Assembly (NCBI RefSeq): GCF_000526375.1
Contig: NZ_JAFY01000002.1
Location: forward strand, 806,001-870,000
From: Aminiphilus circumscriptus DSM 16581
GTDB taxonomy: Bacteria > Synergistota > Synergistia > Synergistales > Aminiphilaceae
Length of the DNA: 64,000 bases
Direction: 5' to 3'
Shown: piece after piece, positions 44,413-52,654 of the stretch
How the letters are laid out: every line of letters starts with the position of its first letter
Position numbering within the stretch: position 1 is the stretch's first letter
Notes under the pieces: model-generated
What the model was told of the DNA's origin: nothing
The model's input: the letters and a program-made list of their open reading frames with translations, nothing else
The model's database searches: none
Program-made: the position numbers and the translations under genes

Positions 44413-45975
44413 TCAAATCCCCTGGCGGCGGTATTCGCTGGGGCTTTTGCCGCAGGTTTGCTTGAAGAGGGTGCTGAAATAGGCGATGTTGCCGTATCCC
44501 ACCTGGAGAGCCACGTCCCGGACACTCATGCCTTGTCCGAGGAGTGCTTTGGCCCGTTCCATGCGGATCTCCTTCACCACGTCCACGAAGCGTCTCCGGA
44601 GGACCTTCTGGAAAAGACGGCTCAGATGACTCACGCTCACGTGGACATGACGCGCCACGCTTTCGAGGGTCACCTCGTCGTAGTGCTCTCGGATGAAGGC
44701 CATGGCTTGGGAAATGACAAGGGCGCCTCCGTCCTGGGCGCTCTCCCGCACACCCCAGGCACCCTCCAGGGCCTGGACGAGTATGGGATGGAGCCCCATG
44801 AAGTTGTTCGCGCCCAGGATGTTCAGCATCTGGCGGCGTGCCCAGGCCTTGACGGTGTTCAGATCGCATCGGAGTTCCAGAAGAACCGTGCAGATCTGCC
44901 CAAGGAGGCCGAGAACGAGCATTTTGGACAGCTCGACGTCATTCCAGACGGAGCGTTCCATGAGCCGGACGAGGGTATCCCGTCCCGAGGCCATGAGATC
45001 CATACGGCCGTTGCGGAAGGCTTCCACGATGTCGTCCCGGATTTCCTGCCACTCCACATCGTCGCAGCTCGCACCTTCGTCCGGAAGGAATTGGAGTTCG
45101 TCCACCCAGACCACCCGGCCTGTTCCGCCGAGGAGGCTTTCCTCGAGGGCCTCTTCAAGGGACGTCACGGTACTTCCCATGTCCTTGAGAGTGTTCACGG
45201 TCCCGCCGAAGACCACGTTTCCCTGGATGTCGTTCGCCGCCAGCACCTCGAGGATACGGGCGGCGAGTTCCTCCGCATGGGGCGTCCGGGAGACGGGAAC
45301 GAGGAAGAGAATCATGGAGCGTCGCCAGGGAAGGACGATGGTGTCCGCGAAGGAACGTGCGGCAGCTTCGAGGAACTGGACCATGCTCAGATTGTTGTTC
45401 TTCAGTTCTTCGAGAGTCACCACACCCATGACATGACACGCCTCGGAGGGAGGCAGTCCCAGCTCCCGGGCGATTCCCTCCAGCGATTCCGGATCGGTAC
45501 CGCCGGAGATGAGGTCCGAGACGACAGCCATGGTGAGTGGCCCTCGGTTTTCCCGCACGAAGGTCTGGATGCGCTGGAACCTCTCCTCCTCCTCGCTCTG
45601 CCTGTCCAGTTGTTCCAGCACTTTTTGCAGTGCTTCATAGAGTGTCTTGGGAGAGACGGGTTTCACCAGAAAGGAGGAGACGCCGAGTCCCATGGCGCGA
45701 CGGGCATATTCGAACACGTCGTAGGCGGTGAGAACCAGGACCTTCGCTCCGAATCCCTGCTCCCGGAGTTTTTCGAGCGCCGACAGGCCGTCTCCGCCGG
45801 GAATGCGGATATCGAGGAGAACAATGTGAGGATCCCACTCCATGGCGGTTTCGCAGAATTCCGTTGCGTTGGCGCAGGTGCGTGTTTCATTCTGGAAAGG
45901 GGCTTCCCGGAGAAAGCGGGAGAGGGCCTCTCTTTCCAGGGGCTCGTCCTCGACGATGAGAATGCGCCAGTTCAT
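44413..45975 (-). CDS. response regulator with AraC-type output (YesN-like)
   Basis: 520 residues. The receiver domain (1-120) has phospho-acceptor D55 (IVLLDIRIPG), T83 and K105 (FLVKP). A long middle region (about 130-410) follows. A C-terminal AraC/XylS double HTH (about 415-515) has VTLESVARHVHVSVSHLSRL and VALQVGYGNIAYFSTLFKQ. Its ATG overlaps the kinase stop, so the two form a two-component pair. Related YesN/LytS-type pairs often switch on uptake or catabolic genes; the target here is unknown. Confidence 0.93.
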   Translation of the reverse strand: MNWRILIVEDEPLEREALSRFLREAPFQNETRTCANATEFCETAMEWDPHIVLLDIRIPGGDGLSALEKLREQGFGAKVLVLTAYDVFEYARRAMGLGVSSFLVKPVSPKTLYEALQKVLEQLDRQSEEEERFQRIQTFVRENRGPLTMAVVSDLISGGTDPESLEGIARELGLPPSEACHVMGVVTLEELKNNNLSMVQFLEAAARSFADTIVLPWRRSMILFLVPVSRTPHAEELAARILEVLAANDIQGNVVFGGTVNTLKDMGSTVTSLEEALEESLLGGTGRVVWVDELQFLPDEGASCDDVEWQEIRDDIVEAFRNGRMDLMASGRDTLVRLMERSVWNDVELSKMLVLGLLGQICTVLLELRCDLNTVKAWARRQMLNILGANNFMGLHPILVQALEGAWGVRESAQDGGALVISQAMAFIREHYDEVTLESVARHVHVSVSHLSRLFQKVLRRRFVDVVKEIRMERAKALLGQGMSVRDVALQVGYGNIAYFSTLFKQTCGKSPSEYRRQGI

Positions 45976-47192
45976 GAGACGAGAACTCCTTCCCGGGCCG
46001 GAAGAGCGATGCGTACGGACGTTCCCTTCCCCGGGGCGCTTTCAACCCGGAGGCGGGCAATTTCTCCGTAGTGGAGCTTGAGCCGCTCCTGGACGTTTTC
46101 GAGCCCGACGCCTTCCTCGATCGAGGAGGGTGTACAGCCTACACCGTTGTCGGTGACTTCCACAACGAGCTGTTTCTTGTCCACCCGGCAGGAAATGCGC
46201 ACCTCTCCTCCCTGGGGAAGGGGTTCGATACCGTGGATGATGGCGTTCTCCACGATGGGTTGGAGGAACATGAAGGGAACGAGAAGTTCCTCTGAGCCGT
46301 GGAGCGCCTCTACATGGCTTCGGAGGCGCTCGCCGAAGCGGACCTGATAGATCTCGAGGTAGCGTCGGATGCAGTCCAGTTCCATGCCCAGGGGGACGAG
46401 TTCTCCCTGGGACTGCTTGCGGAGCACGTAGCGGAGGTATTCGGCAAACTGGAGCGTGAGGTCCTGCGTCCTGGGGGCTTCCTCGAAGAAGGCGAGCCGG
46501 GCGATACTGTTCAGGGTATTGAACATGAAGTGGGGGTTTAACTGGCTTCGGAGAGCCCGTACCTGGGCGAGTTTGAGGTTCCGCTCGAGAGCTTCCTTGT
46601 TGCGCTGTTCATGAATGAGCGTGATGCCCCGCTGGAGAAGGCGCCGTTCGGTCAGGTGCCGTTCGCAGAGCCCGACAATGTGGGATGCCACGAGGTGCAG
46701 CAGGTCCATGGCGTCTCGAATGGCTTGTTCGTTCACCACCGAAACGGAGAGGAAATTCTCGATGAGTGCTTCCCGGTCCTTGCCCCGGGCGAAGGGCCAC
46801 TCTTTGTCGGCGATCTCCTCCACCTCGGCGCGGGAGTATTTTTGAAGCAGGACCTGGCCGCAGAGGAGGATACCCACCATGCGTCCCTCCACGATGATGG
46901 GGCTCGCCATGTCCAGAAGGCCATTGCGGCAGCGATAGGCGAAGCTGTGTCCCGCCTCCAGGGATCTGCGTCCGCCGTCGGCGTCGCTCTCCCAGCAGCG
47001 GGCCCGGCCTTCGGAGAAGGTGCGTACCTTGAGGCAGAAACTCGTAAAGTTGCTCGGACTTGTCACGGGTTTGCCGTCGTTGGTGGTGATAATCGCTCCC
47101 ACGCGCATGATCTTGGCAAAACGATCCTGAATCTCCTGCAGACGGGCGATTTCCGCAACCTGTTCCCACCAGGCGAGACTACCGTGCTGCAT
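45972..47192 (-). CDS. PocR-domain sensor histidine kinase (LytS/YesM type)
   Basis: 406 residues from the ATG at 47192, which has a very strong AAAGGAGGAG site. Residues about 18-185 are a PocR ligand-sensing domain with conserved Cys (C53, C66, C88, C111 in LLCGQV). A coiled linker follows, then a His_kinase domain with H221 in QLNPHFMFNTLNS and an ATPase domain (N-box PIVENAIIHG, DNG at 348-350, GVGLENVQERL). There is no membrane segment, so it is a cytosolic sensor. An in-frame ATG at 47402 that overlaps the upstream stop would add a 70-residue disordered tail with a CxxC; it lacks a ribosome site but could be coupled. Confidence 0.9.
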   Translation of the reverse strand: MQHGSLAWWEQVAEIARLQEIQDRFAKIMRVGAIITTNDGKPVTSPSNFTSFCLKVRTFSEGRARCWESDADGGRRSLEAGHSFAYRCRNGLLDMASPIIVEGRMVGILLCGQVLLQKYSRAEVEEIADKEWPFARGKDREALIENFLSVSVVNEQAIRDAMDLLHLVASHIVGLCERHLTERRLLQRGITLIHEQRNKEALERNLKLAQVRALRSQLNPHFMFNTLNSIARLAFFEEAPRTQDLTLQFAEYLRYVLRKQSQGELVPLGMELDCIRRYLEIYQVRFGERLRSHVEALHGSEELLVPFMFLQPIVENAIIHGIEPLPQGGEVRISCRVDKKQLVVEVTDNGVGCTPSSIEEGVGLENVQERLKLHYGEIARLRVESAPGKGTSVRIALPAREGVLVS

Positions 47193-47398
47193 GGGTATCT
47201 CCTCCTTTCCCGAAGAAAAGGCCGAGGCTTTTCGGAGCGGATCGAAGTCTTCCGGAAGGGTGTCTTCATCCGGAGAAACGAAGCTTTCGATGTGGCGGGT
47301 ACACTGGAGACACTCTTCCGAAGCGGAGGATTCCGCCTCGGGAGCTTCCGGCGCATTCGGCCAGGAATGTCGGTTCGTCTCGGAAAGGACGTTTTTTT

Positions 47399-48928
47399 TC
47401 ATCGCGATGCCTCCGGCGTGTACAGGGTCAGGCGTTCTTCGAGAAGGGGGCGCAACGCCTCGACGAGCATTTCGTCCTTCTCCTCGGGGAAACGAAGTGT
47501 CATGGTATCCACGTGCTCCTCTCCTTTATAGACCAGAATCTCATCCTCAAGGACATCCACGAGATAGCCTCCGGAAAGGACGTCTCGCTCCAGCACCTTT
47601 TCCTCCGCGGAAGGACTTTCCAGAATGACCACATCCGCGCCTTCGTGGACGAAACCCTCTTGGAGAATGTGTTCGCTCCGGTGCTCCATCAGTCCCAGAT
47701 CCACCGAGGGGTGTCGGAGAAGGAGCCGAAGCGCGTCCCCCGCCGTTCGTGGGCGGCAGAGTGGTTGCCCGTCGAGGAAGAATCCTTCTGGGCCGGCGAA
47801 GCCGAGGTGCTGCGCCGCGGCGGAGGGACAGGAGACGCTCTCCCGGATTCCCCGGAGTTCCGAAAGAAGAAGCGCCCTGAAAGTAGGAGAGAATCGGTTC
47901 CCCGCGATGAGGGGGATTCGTCGTGTGCCTTTGCCGTTACCGAACATGTTGCCTTGGGGGCAGAGGTGTTCCAGGATCGCTCCCGTTGCCTCGGGAGGAA
48001 CGTTGCCCACACCGAGGTACGCTTTCGCGACGGCGAAGAGACCTTCCTTCCAGGAGATGCCCGGGTTGCGAGCGATGCAGTCCAGAACGAGCGGGGTGCT
48101 GCCGAAGAAACTTCCGAGGGCCTCCGCGAGGAGAATATTGTCCATGTGCACCAGAGAAAGCACGTCCGTCTTGCCCATGCGGGCCGCCACGCAGGCGCCT
48201 CCGGCGAGGATCATGCGCAGGACGGTTTCTTCGGTTCCTTCGGGCGATGCCGTTTGCGACGCCGAGGGGAACCCGCATCCGGCGGCGAAAGCGGCGAGTC
48301 TGTCGGGACGGGAAAGGAGAGCCAGATCGGGCACGATGTCCGTGGAGAAATGTTCTCCCGCGAGGCGGAGCTGGCGGCTTCCGTAGCCGAGAAGAAACGC
48401 ATCCTCCGGGGGGAGTCGTCGGAAGGGGATCCGGCGCTTTTTCGCTTCGGCGAAGAGGGACAGGGAGAAGGGGGTGCAGATACCGGAGTCCGACACGTGT
48501 GCCAGGGTGTGTTGAAACTGCTCCTCTCCGGGAAAAGCTGTTCCCTCGGCAAGGGAAGTGAGCCATTCCGCGGCGAGGTCCGCGAAGGGTCGAACATCGA
48601 GGCCCGGAAAGTGCTCCACCGCCACGATGACATGATCTTCCCGAAGGAGCACTGCGGGAGGTGCGAGGGGGAGACCACGTCCGAGCCGACACATCTCCCT
48701 CAGGAGCGCTCCGAAAAGTTCCTCCGAAGTTTGGGGAAAGATCTCCCCAAGTCCTGGAAAGAGGCGGAGCAGGGGTTCACTGTGTGCCAGGGTGCCGAGA
48801 GTGTGGACGAGGTCGTTTCCTCCGGAGGGGTACCGCCCTCTTTCGAAAAAACACGCTGCGCACTCGTGGGGGACGAACAGATTGGGACCGTCGAAATCCA
48901 TGAAGCGGGAGAATCGAAACGGGGACAT
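47399..48928 (-). CDS. cyanophycin-synthetase-like protein lacking a recognisable catalytic core
   Basis: 509 residues from the ATG at 48928 (GAGGAGGTG upstream). The first 190 residues resemble the N-terminal part of cyanophycin synthetase and its relatives: DFDGPNLFVPHECAACFF, VAVEHFPGLDVRPFADLAAEW, then SLFAEAKKRRIPFRRLPPED and LLGYGSRQLRL just before where the ATP-grasp domain would begin. After that I see no ATP-grasp or Mur-ligase motifs, only AGNRFSPTFRALLLSELRGI and long unfamiliar stretches. The similarity is from motif memory and moderate. It is first in an operon with a PocR kinase and a response regulator, so it may supply or modify the sensed signal. Confidence 0.55.
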   Translation of the reverse strand: MSPFRFSRFMDFDGPNLFVPHECAACFFERGRYPSGGNDLVHTLGTLAHSEPLLRLFPGLGEIFPQTSEELFGALLREMCRLGRGLPLAPPAVLLREDHVIVAVEHFPGLDVRPFADLAAEWLTSLAEGTAFPGEEQFQHTLAHVSDSGICTPFSLSLFAEAKKRRIPFRRLPPEDAFLLGYGSRQLRLAGEHFSTDIVPDLALLSRPDRLAAFAAGCGFPSASQTASPEGTEETVLRMILAGGACVAARMGKTDVLSLVHMDNILLAEALGSFFGSTPLVLDCIARNPGISWKEGLFAVAKAYLGVGNVPPEATGAILEHLCPQGNMFGNGKGTRRIPLIAGNRFSPTFRALLLSELRGIRESVSCPSAAAQHLGFAGPEGFFLDGQPLCRPRTAGDALRLLLRHPSVDLGLMEHRSEHILQEGFVHEGADVVILESPSAEEKVLERDVLSGGYLVDVLEDEILVYKGEEHVDTMTLRFPEEKDEMLVEALRPLLEERLTLYTPEASR

Positions 48929-49224
48929 GGCACACCTCCTCGCGGAATGGCCCGAATTCGCGCTCGGGGGACAAGCGCGCTCCACAGGCTTGAAACATCC
49001 TCGGCGTTTTTGTGGAAAATTTTCCTACCCTCTAGTCTACCTCATGAATCCCTCTTTGAGAGGAGACACAAAGAGGATAAGATGGCTCTGGGACAAATGT
49101 TCCGAGGAAGGTTTGTCGGATTTGGGAGGAAGACCGTGATGTGGCCGTGGAACAAGCGGAAATGGTGCGAGAGAGGCATGCGCGGAGGCGGCACAGGGGT
49201 GGGAAACGAGGAGCGGAGAGGGCT
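48929..49224. other. upstream region of the PocR-kinase operon
   Basis: About 300 bases between the operon start and IS3 copy 2. It should hold the operon promoter, but no clear -35/-10 pair stands out. Confidence 0.35.
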
Positions 49225-49267
49225 TGGGGTCGGTCGTCAATAGCGGACACCAAAATATGTAAGCAGC

Positions 49268-50164
49268 CTACTGCTCTTTGAAAAATTGTTTCTCATAGGC
49301 GGCAGGGGAGAGATAACCAAGTCTCTTCTGCCGTCGCTGCCGATTGTAAAAGATTTCGATGTACGTCGTGATCTGCCGTATAGCTTCCTGCCGGGTTTCG
49401 TAACGGCAATGATGAACGAGTTCGTTTTTCAGCACACCCCAGAAACTCTCAATGGGCGCGTTGTCATAGCAGTTCCCACGGCGGCTCATCGATGCCCGCA
49501 TTTTGAACTGGTCAAGGAGTTTTCGGTAGCCCGCGGCGCAGTACTGACTGCCACGGTCGGAATGATGAATCAAACCAGCCGCAGGCCTCTTGGCAGCGAC
49601 AGCGCGAAACAGGGACTGGGTGACCAGATTCTTTGTCATGCGTTCTCCCATGGCGTAGCCCACAATCTCTCCGGTAAAAAGATCCTTGTGACCGGCAAGA
49701 TATAACCAGCCCTCGGCTGTGGGGATGTAAGTGATATCCGTTACCCAGACTTGATTCGGGGCCTCCGTGACAAAGTTTTGTTCTAAAAGATTTGTGGCAA
49801 CCGGCAGCTTGTGGTTTGCGTTTGTGGTTGCCTTGAACTTTTTGACCTGTTTGCAGCGAAGCCCCAGTTTCCTGCGAATCCGTTTGATCCGGTGAACTCC
49901 AATGTGAACGCCGTGGCAGGCAAGCTCTTTCTGCAGACGTTCCGGACCGTAGGTTTCTTCCGTTCTTTTATGAGCCGCTATGATTTCGAGTTCGAGCCGT
50001 TTTTCCTCTTGATTCCGGAGAGAATCCGGTCGTTTCAGCCAGGCGTAGTAGCCACTGGTTGAAACCTCCAGAACCCGACATAGCCGAGGAACCGGATACT
50101 TCGATCGAAACCGCCTGATTACCGCGTACCGGACAGCGACTCCCGGGCAAAGTACGCGGCGGCT
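49268..50164 (-). CDS. IS3-family transposase OrfB, copy 2
   Basis: Nearly the same protein as the OrfB at 38371, read by -1 frameshift from the A7 run (50164-50170 on this strand). The DDE residues are intact. Confidence 0.9.
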   Translation of the reverse strand, partial: SRRVLCPGVAVRYAVIRRFRSKYPVPRLCRVLEVSTSGYYAWLKRPDSLRNQEEKRLELEIIAAHKRTEETYGPERLQKELACHGVHIGVHRIKRIRRKLGLRCKQVKKFKATTNANHKLPVATNLLEQNFVTEAPNQVWVTDITYIPTAEGWLYLAGHKDLFTGEIVGYAMGERMTKNLVTQSLFRAVAAKRPAAGLIHHSDRGSQYCAAGYRKLLDQFKMRASMSRRGNCYDNAPIESFWGVLKNELVHHCRYETRQEAIRQITTYIEIFYNRQRRQKRLGYLSPAAYEKQFFKEQ

Positions 50165-50436
50165 TTTTTTAAGATATCGCGCTCCTGTTTTACTTGAGCA
50201 AGCTCTCGTTTGACGCGCTCAAGCTCCTCCTCAACCTGAGTGAGAGGCCGCCGCTCGCCGCCAATATCGGAAAGTTTTCCGGCCTTGTACGCTCTCACCC
50301 AGTTTTCCAGGGTCGACTTGGGCAGGGAGAGTTGACGCGATGCTTCATATGCTGTCAAGCCGCCTTCAATGATCATGTTGACGGCTTCATGCCGAAATTC
50401 TTTCGAATAGCGACCGTTCGTTGCGTTCTTTGCCAT
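50119..50436 (-). CDS. IS3-family transposase OrfA, copy 2
   Basis: Identical at the protein level to the OrfA at 38099 (105 residues, HTH plus coiled coil). Confidence 0.92.
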   Translation of the reverse strand: MAKNATNGRYSKEFRHEAVNMIIEGGLTAYEASRQLSLPKSTLENWVRAYKAGKLSDIGGERRPLTQVEEELERVKRELAQVKQERDILKKAAAYFARESLSGTR

Positions 50437-50509
50437 TCAGACACCTCCGTTTTGGTTGGATAGTAACTTTGGTGTCCGATATTTTCAACGTACCTCAGGC
50501 TTTTTGGAA

Positions 50510-50610
50510 GGAATCTCTGAATAAGGCTGCGTCAGCCCCGCAAAGGCACCTTGCAGAGCCTGATGCGACCCGAGTCAAGGGAAAGCGCAAGGCCTTTATT
50601 CAGAGCTTTC
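50510..50610 (+). repeat. miniature inverted-repeat element, family A, copy 3
   Basis: 101 bp, the same orientation as copy 1 and about 90% alike to it. GGAA stands on both sides as a possible target duplication. It lies between IS3 copy 2 and the DUF502 gene. Confidence 0.85.
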
Positions 50611-50647
50611 GGAAGAGATACGGAAAAGAGTCCGTGATGGAGAAACA

Positions 50648-51427
50648 GTGGAACGGAAGGAGCGATGTGCGGTGGATGGGGACGTGTCGTGTTTTTCCGG
50701 CAAGGATGTCTCCGGGGAGAGCGAGGCCGAGTCGGAGGCGGCATCTTCGGAAGCTCTGGTGCGGTGGATGGCTGCGGGTGGAAATCCCTCGGAGGGCACG
50801 TGCGCTCCCGCCGACGAGGGAAGCACCGGCGGAGAGTCGGGAGTTTCTCCTCCGCAACGGCCCTCCTTTCTCGAAAACTTCGGGAAAAACGTCTTTATGG
50901 GCATTCTCGTTTTTCTGCCTTTGGTGGTTCTTCTTTTCATCGTTCGCTTTCTTCTGGAGATCACGCTTCAGATCGGGAGTGCTCTTTTCGGAAAGACCCA
51001 GTCCCTGGAAGCCACGGTGGGCATACTTCTCGGCATCGTGTTCTTTCTCGCCTATGCGGGGCACAAGTTTCGCTCAAGAGAAAAATGGCTTCTCACGTAT
51101 ATGGAGAAGCTTATCCTCTCCGTGCCGTTTCTTGGCTCGTGGTACGGCATCCTGAAGGATCTCGTCGCTTCCTTCAGCGGTGCCTCCCAGGACGAGAAAT
51201 ACCTAGGTGTGGTGCAGGTCCCCTTCGGCAAGGCGCATGTCCTCGGTTTCGTCACGAGGAAAGCGGAGGGGAAAGACGGTGACGCGGATCTCACCGTCTT
51301 CGTTCCCACGTCGCCCAATCCGACATCGGGACTTGTCTTTTTTTTCAAAGAACGGGATGTGGTCTACACGAATCTGACTCCGGAGGATGCCTTTACCAGG
51401 ATTATTTCTCTGGGAATCAAGGCATGA
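50648..51427 (+). CDS. DUF502-family membrane protein
   Basis: 259 residues: a polar N-terminus of about 75 residues, two membrane segments (about 82-104 and 118-140), then the conserved DUF502 domain (PFLGSWYGILKDLVASFSG, VVQVPFGKAHVLGFVTRKAEG, FVPTSPNPTSGLVFFF). The family occurs widely in bacteria and plants and has no established bacterial role. The GTG at 50648 follows GGAGA. The N-terminal tail is Ser/Glu-rich and may be disordered, and a later start is possible. The dipeptidase follows 37 bases on. Confidence 0.8.
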   Translation: MERKERCAVDGDVSCFSGKDVSGESEAESEAASSEALVRWMAAGGNPSEGTCAPADEGSTGGESGVSPPQRPSFLENFGKNVFMGILVFLPLVVLLFIVRFLLEITLQIGSALFGKTQSLEATVGILLGIVFFLAYAGHKFRSREKWLLTYMEKLILSVPFLGSWYGILKDLVASFSGASQDEKYLGVVQVPFGKAHVLGFVTRKAEGKDGDADLTVFVPTSPNPTSGLVFFFKERDVVYTNLTPEDAFTRIISLGIKA

Positions 51428-51464
51428 GCTTTCGGAAGCAGTCGAAAGGAGAGCGTTCATTTTG

Positions 51465-52496
51465 AGCGAGACAGCGCAGGAAAGAGCAGCGAGACTCCAA
51501 CGGGAATCCATGATCGTCGACGCCCATTTCGACCTCGCCATGGATCTTCTCTACAAGTGGGAACGAGGAAAGAAACATCCCCTTCTCCCCTGGCTGGAAC
51601 GGTTTCGGAAGGGCGGATTCGGCCTCGTCGTGTCCTCGCTCTTCGTGAGTGGTTCCTTCCTTCCGGAGATGGGCCTTCGGCGGGCGTTGGATCAGTTGGC
51701 GGTGCTGGTGCGCGAGATCCGCAACACGGAAGGAGTCGCGCTCTGCAGGACCATGGAGGATATCGAAAGGGCACGCCGGGAGGGCGAGGTCGGTATTCTC
51801 CTCTCCTTTGAAGGGCTTGATCCCATCGGCAACGATCTCAACCTTCTCGACATCTTCCACGATCTGGGGGTCCGCGCCGCCGGGATCGTCTGGAGCAGAA
51901 GAAACTACGCCGGTGACGGCTGTTTCTTCTCACCGAAGCGCGAGGGAAAGAAGGGCGGACTCACTCCCTTCGGCGTGGAGGCGGTGCAGCGTGCCCAGGA
52001 GTTGGGCATGGTCATCGACGTGAGTCACCTCAACGACGAGGGGTTCTGGGACGTGATGGACATCGCGAAAGGGCCTCTCATCGCCTCCCATTCCAACTGC
52101 CGGAGTCTTGCCCATACCATGCGGAACCTCACGGACGAACAGATCCGTGCTCTCGCGGAGAAGGGTGGCGTGATGGGGATGAACGCCATCAGCTGTTTCG
52201 TTCGGGAGGATCATGCGACGCGTCGGGCGACTCCGGCGGATCTGGCGGCCCACGTGGAGCACATCGCGAATCTCGTCGGTGTCGACCACGTGGGATTGGG
52301 ATTCGACTTCTGCGACGGCTTCGAGAACTACCTCACTCTGGAGGACGACATCAAGACCTACGATGTGATCGCCGGTCACGAAAACGTGTGTGACTTCACG
52401 GTGGCTCTTCTGGAACGCGGTTTCAACGACGAGGAGATGCGAAAAATCCTGGGCGGAAATTTTCTCCGCGTCTTCGGTTCCTGGCTGGGAAAATAA
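51465..52496 (+). CDS. membrane dipeptidase-type zinc hydrolase (peptidase M19)
   Basis: A renal-dipeptidase-family enzyme of about 343 residues that cleaves dipeptides, including ones with a D-residue at the C-terminus. Metal ligands are in VDAHFDLAMD (HxD), LSFEGLDPI (bridging Glu), VIDVSHLND (His) and IASHSNCRSL (His), and HVGLGFDFCDG lies near the end. No signal peptide, so it is cytosolic. I prefer the TTG at 51465 after AAAGGAG; the ATG at 51507 is too close to the HxD motif to be the only start. The tolerance for D-residues fits the neighbouring D-amino-acid genes. Confidence 0.9.
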   Translation, partial: SETAQERAARLQRESMIVDAHFDLAMDLLYKWERGKKHPLLPWLERFRKGGFGLVVSSLFVSGSFLPEMGLRRALDQLAVLVREIRNTEGVALCRTMEDIERARREGEVGILLSFEGLDPIGNDLNLLDIFHDLGVRAAGIVWSRRNYAGDGCFFSPKREGKKGGLTPFGVEAVQRAQELGMVIDVSHLNDEGFWDVMDIAKGPLIASHSNCRSLAHTMRNLTDEQIRALAEKGGVMGMNAISCFVREDHATRRATPADLAAHVEHIANLVGVDHVGLGFDFCDGFENYLTLEDDIKTYDVIAGHENVCDFTVALLERGFNDEEMRKILGGNFLRVFGSWLGK

Positions 52497-52519
52497 CGCC
52501 GGTTCGTCCGGAGGATTGG

Positions 52520-52566
52520 AGAAGAAGGGGAACGGGCGCTTTCAAGGCGCCCGTTCCCCTTCTTCT
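52520..52566 (+). terminator. strong hairpin terminator
   Basis: A 20-base perfect stem (AGAAGAAGGGGAACGGGCGC and complement) with a 7-base loop, followed by GTTCTTTTCC. It separates the dipeptidase from the convergent PLP gene. Confidence 0.9.
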
Positions 52567-52654
52567 GTTCTTTTCCGGTTTTGCCACTGGTTCTCCTCCG
52601 GTGGCGTCTTTGTCGAGGAAGCGGCATTCCCACCGAGGGGGCGGGCGGAAGGCC

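Larger units (their letters stand above)
49225..50497 (-). mobile_element. IS3-family insertion sequence, copy 2 (1273 bp)
   Basis: The reverse-oriented twin of 38038-39310, with identical ends. GGCT on both sides is a 4-bp target duplication. Two single-base differences from copy 1 were noticed, at about 49839 and 50022. It inserted 12 bases beside family A copy 3. Confidence 0.93.

Noticed and set aside
47513-49243. Open frame of 576 codons on the plus strand
   Set aside because: Antisense to the CphA-like gene; the minus strand has strong ribosome sites and operon overlaps.
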